Assembly (NCBI RefSeq): GCF_000231115.1
Contig: NW_006889849.1
Location: 48,129-77,468, forward strand
DNA: 29,340 nucleotides
Direction of reading: 5' to 3'
Source: Vittaforma corneae ATCC 50505
Taxonomy: Eukaryota > Microsporidia > Nosematidae
The position numbers and the translations under genes are program-made. This document shows, piece by piece, positions 25,794-29,340 of this stretch. The notes beneath the pieces are model-generated. The model was not told the origin of the DNA. It saw only the letters and a list, made by a program, of their open reading frames with translations, and ran no database searches. The first letter of the stretch is position 1, and each line of letters begins with the position of its first letter.

Positions 25794-27357
25794 TCACAAT
25801 AAATTTCTTCTTGCTGTGTCTAAAAATAATGCTTTGTCTTCCTGCGATCTATTTTCAAATATTTCATCGACTTTATCTGCTAAAACTTGGACAAACTTTT
25901 CCTTAAAGTCTTTGTTTTTAACTTCTTTAAGGGCCAATATCTTTTTGACAACATCTTCAGCATTGTTATGCTTTGCGAATGCTTGTAAATCGTTTGCCTG
26001 TCCTTCTGACAATTTCCAAATGCTCTTTTGAATTTCGTCAATACATTCAAATGAATAATCATTAAAGTGTTCATCTTTCAACCTTAATTTTGAAATGATA
26101 TTCTTGACGTCTTCTAGCCTTGTAAAGAATTGCTCGAATGGTGTACTATTTAGAATGAAAAGTAGTGAATTGTCGATTTTTTTTAGAAATACTTCATCAA
26201 ACTCGTTTTCGTAACTATTAATTGATTTTAAAAAATCATAGCATTTAAAAATTTTCAGTGAAATATCCTCTTCCGAGAGTTTAAACAGAGCTTTTGGGTC
26301 GAACTCACTTCCAAAATAATTGTAAACTATAGTTTCTATGCTATGATCAAGATCGCTATTAAATATTCCTAGCTTTTCAGTAAGAATTCTCAGTTTCGAA
26401 ATAAGGTTAATTTGACATATTGAGTATCTTGAAAGGTTCAAGAACATTTGTGAATAGAAAGTTTCAACATTGGGAAAAGCATCGGAAAGAATGTGTGAAA
26501 GTAAAATGTTTCCAATGTAAAAGCACACAATCTGATCGGCTTCTTCTTGACTGCACTGGGTTTGTTTCTCAATTTCCTTGAACATTCTTGTTCTTTCTTC
26601 TACTATTAACAGTTCAATGAGAGAAACAGTGTATTCTAACTGCTTAATACAATACATTGTCTCTTTTATGTGTTCATTGCATATATCATGCTTTTTATTT
26701 CTAATCTCATCAAATACTTTGAACCTTCCAGAAATTTCAAGCTCTTTTCCGATCTCACCCCAGTTTTGATTTAAAAATTTTCTCATATTTTCTTTAAGGA
26801 CCAATCCAAAGTTTTCCTTGATTTTGTTGACTTCATCTAAAAATATACCATAAAAGTAGTAGTGTTTAAATAAATCAATTTGTTTCTCCATCTGTGTGAT
26901 ATCCCTGACAATCTTAAAATATGCATCCACTATTTGATTACTTGTTGAATTCTGCTCACTATCGTTTGTATTTAAGGTTTCCAAGAGTTTTGTTGCTTCA
27001 TCTTTCTGTTCTAGAAACCTTTTCTAGATTTAAAAGCTCTCCTTGAACAACAGAAATTCTATCATGGCACTGTGCTAGCTCTTTTTCCTGTCGTTTGTTC
27101 TCATTAACACTAATCAAAAGACTACTTGCCAGCCTTGACACTTCAGTGTTTATTATTTTAAGATCATTTACTTTATCCCACAAAATATCCAAAATATCAC
27201 AGGCATCCACCAGAGTGGAGTATTCCGATCCCATTGCTTCAAGAAGCTTGTTTGTTTTCGCTTCTAGTCTTTTATTGGCAATGGCTACTACCTTCTCTTT
27301 ATCCTTTGAAGTGAAGAAGCTCTTAAGCAAGCTTTCATTCTCAGTAGAAAATCTCAT
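25794..27357 (-). CDS. Exocyst-type tethering protein, probably Sec15-like, one frame break
   Basis: Two frames (27357-26998 and about 27010-25794) join to about 520 aa if one base is removed from the run at 27018-27023. The N-terminus reads SEYSTLVDACDILDILWDKV followed by INTEVSRLASSLL, the helical pattern of Sec15/Vps51-type N-domains. After the join come AYFKIVRDITQMEKQIDLFK, FLDEVNKIKENFGL and KFLNQNWGEIGKE, resembling the Sec15 stretch with Y-x-A-x-K-x-(I/L)-x-x-L-E and later D-F-L-x-x-x-x-x-x-I-G. Sec15 links Rab/Sec4 vesicles to the exocyst. The assignment is by pattern only; Sec6 or Vps52-like is possible. The ATG at 27355-27357 has CCC one base upstream (ggg 27359-27361). Confidence 0.5.
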
Positions 27358-27632
27358 AGGGCAGTTTTGAACAGGGCTGGATACCCTTAATGTTTTAGAT
27401 AGAAAACTGATACGGTAAAGCCGTCCAATTTTATTGGTGACAATTTTAACTATAAAACAATTTCCGATAGATTTGACACTTGACAATCTGCAGCTCTTTG
27501 TCTAGAGCTTTCACATTTATCCTAAAGGATGGTATATAATGAGTACAATTGAAAGTTGAGAATTTTTATATACATCTGTTAAAGTATGTGTAAATATAAA
27601 ATAAGCTTATAATTTCTTTTCCTTTTGTCTTG

Positions 27633-27647
27633 AAAAAATTTTTCCCC
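27633..27647 (+). promoter_or_regulatory. AAATTT plus CCCC promoter of the IntS9-like gene
   Basis: AAAAAATTTTTCCCC ends one base before the ATG at 27649. It is among the most compact versions of the promoter here. Confidence 0.65.
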
Positions 27648-27648
27648 A

Positions 27649-29284
27649 ATGGCTTCTTTTAAAGTGCTAAGAAATGGAGAAAACTCTCAAGTGCAGGTTA
27701 ATACGTCACAGTTCACTTGGCTTTTTGATTGTCACTCCTCAATTTATGGTAAAAATTTTAGATTTGCATCTTTTAAGGATCCTCATAAGCCTTTAAAGTT
27801 CGTGGTTAGGTGCCTTGATGATATTGACTCTGTGTTTATTACAAACTCAAAATCTATTGGTGCAATGTTTTTAAAAAATACAAAAATATACTTAACAAGG
27901 CCTGTTTTTGAGCAAATACTGTTAAGATATGAGCAGTTGAAAAGTTTGACAGTTTCGTATGATGGCATGAATGAAGAAGAAATTATTGAAAAATTTTTTA
28001 GTTCAGATTTTAATACGCCGTTAAAATATATAAAAAGCGATGAAAAGCACGCTGATGATCACATAGCTTTGGATCAAAAAATTATCGATTCCGTTAGATA
28101 CAAAATTGTACAAATGGATGATATTGACTTAGAAGAATTTAAAAACAACGTTATTTTTATCAAATATAATCAGATTGTTGAGTTTGATGATTATGTATTA
28201 CAATCTGTGCCTTGCGGCACTTTCTTGGGCTGGTGTAATTATCAAATTATATTTCCAAACACTAAAAGTATACTTATTTTAACTTCATACTCCCATAAAA
28301 GAAGGTTCTCAATTGAAGCTGCTCCAATCAAAGCTGACTATTTAATAATCAACAGAGAATATGGCGATGATTTTGGTCCTATTGAACTATTTTCAAAGTA
28401 TATTAGAGAATACGCCTTAAGAGCTTCTTCAAGTATCAAGCCATTAGCTATGCCTGTTGATCTTCCTACATTTTTTATTGAAGTGCTTGTGCACGTTCTT
28501 TCAGTTATTGATCAAACTGGTGTTCCCATTACTATTGTTTCTGAATTTTTTACAAAACTTGATCTTCTATTAAACGTTCATAGCGAATGGCTAAATAATG
28601 ACTTCTTTAGTATTGCAGAGCCCTTTCCTGTGAGAAAATATTGTAATTTAAGAGTTGTAGAGAGTTTAAAAGAGGTAGAAATGCATAAGAATTTTGTATT
28701 CTTTTGTATTGAACAATATGAAATGGTAAAAGATTCTATTTCGGATAATTTTGAAATTGTATTGATTAATAATTCGAAAGCTGGATTACAAGCATTAGAG
28801 AATGTAAAGCATGTAAGCAATTCTTACAAAATACCTAAAAATGAAAAACATCAATTTGAATGTCTTCCGGGGGTTGGATTGTCAAATGATAATGCCGCAC
28901 TGACTAAAGAAGCATATGCTTCATTTAAAAGCTTTAATTTCAAAATAGAATCAACAGATCATGAAATTTTGTTGGGTTATCAGGGTTGTTTTGTAAAAGA
29001 TCAGTATTTTTTTGTTGAGAGCGAGAACTCAAAGGATTACATTATGGTAGATTCTTTACTGCCCATTATAAATGAACTCCGTAGTTTTCTGTGGTGAATT
29101 GAAAATTTCTGATTTTGATTTTACAGGTAAGATTGTCAAGTATTTAATAGATAAGAAAGTGTTTCTTAAAGACTTGATAGCAGATGAACATCCTGTATTT
29201 ATAGATGGATGGTTTGTTATAGTATCAAAGAAAATGAAGTTTAGAATTTTGAATACAAGACAGATAGAATGCGTGCATTTCTAA
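27649..29284 (+). CDS. Inactive metallo-beta-lactamase/beta-CASP protein, IntS9-like (or CPSF100), one frame break
   Basis: Frames 27649-29097 and 29072-29284 join to about 544 aa if one base is dropped near tttt 29085-29088. The fold is a degenerate metallo-beta-lactamase/beta-CASP: WLFDCHS near 24-30, and FITNSKSIGAMF at 63-74, where an active nuclease has HxHxDH. A strand-loop SVPCGTFLGWCNYQII resembles IntS9's SGYxLGSSNWII. The beta-CASP part has MPVDLPTFFIEVLVHVLSVI, then SEWL and AEPFPV, as in IntS9 (AEWL…PEPPFP). IntS9 is the inactive partner of the IntS11 nuclease in Integrator. CPSF100/Cft2, the partner of CPSF73 in mRNA 3' processing, is the main alternative. The second frame would supply the C-terminal dimerisation domain. 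Confidence 0.6.
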
Positions 29285-29340
29285 TTTATTTGTACTTTCC
29301 ATTGTGGTGTGAAATTTAAAAGGCGTTATCAAAAATTGAA

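Noticed and set aside
1..29340. tRNA, rRNA, CRISPR and transposon signals
   Set aside because: No B-box-like GGTTCGA element in a tRNA context, no rRNA-like conserved blocks, no regular direct repeats and no transposase or reverse-transcriptase motif were seen by eye.

Overview
The window is nuclear DNA from a microsporidian. Four things point there. Genes are short, tightly packed and intron-free as far as can be seen. Eukaryotic core proteins are reduced in length. The set includes a mitosome-type Tom40, an aquaporin and secreted proteins of unknown family. Most start codons follow a CCC/CCCC motif within a few bases, often behind an AAATTT-like box, as described for microsporidian promoters. 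I cannot name the genus. A 20-N assembly gap lies at 17273-17292.

Layout: 1-6.2 kb holds DPH3, Tom40, a gamma-tubulin complex (GCP) protein in three frames, a 52-aa ORF, the GPI inositol acyltransferase GWT1 and a polytopic membrane protein in two frames. 6.2-13.8 kb holds RPS6, a BIR-domain (survivin/Bir1-like) protein, glucose-6-phosphate isomerase in two frames, an 83-aa ORF, a winged-helix protein, a 472-aa type I membrane protein and ribosomal protein eL8. 13.8-19.4 kb holds a possible Med18, a Sas10/C1D-family protein, a secreted Cys-containing protein, eS17, an unknown 140-aa protein, eIF2B-gamma and a tail-anchored inositol-polyphosphate 5-phosphatase. 19.4-29.3 kb is progressively more AT-rich and holds an unknown two-frame gene, a Sel1-repeat protein, prolyl-tRNA synthetase, a helical protein, an aquaporin, an exocyst-like (Sec15?) protein and an inactive metallo-beta-lactamase/beta-CASP protein most like Integrator subunit 9.

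The genes form no operon or single pathway. They share a start-site grammar: CCC close to ATG, with AAATTT added for translation genes and a few others. Poly(A) signals often touch the stop codon. Seven genes carry eight single-base frame breaks, nearly all in short homopolymers inside otherwise well-conserved proteins. Draft-sequence indels explain these better than decay. The items most worth following are the IntS9-like protein, the aquaporin whose second NPA motif reads NPG followed by Leu, the BIR protein, and the AAATTT-driven surface protein.

All family calls come from reading the translations by eye; no database search was run.
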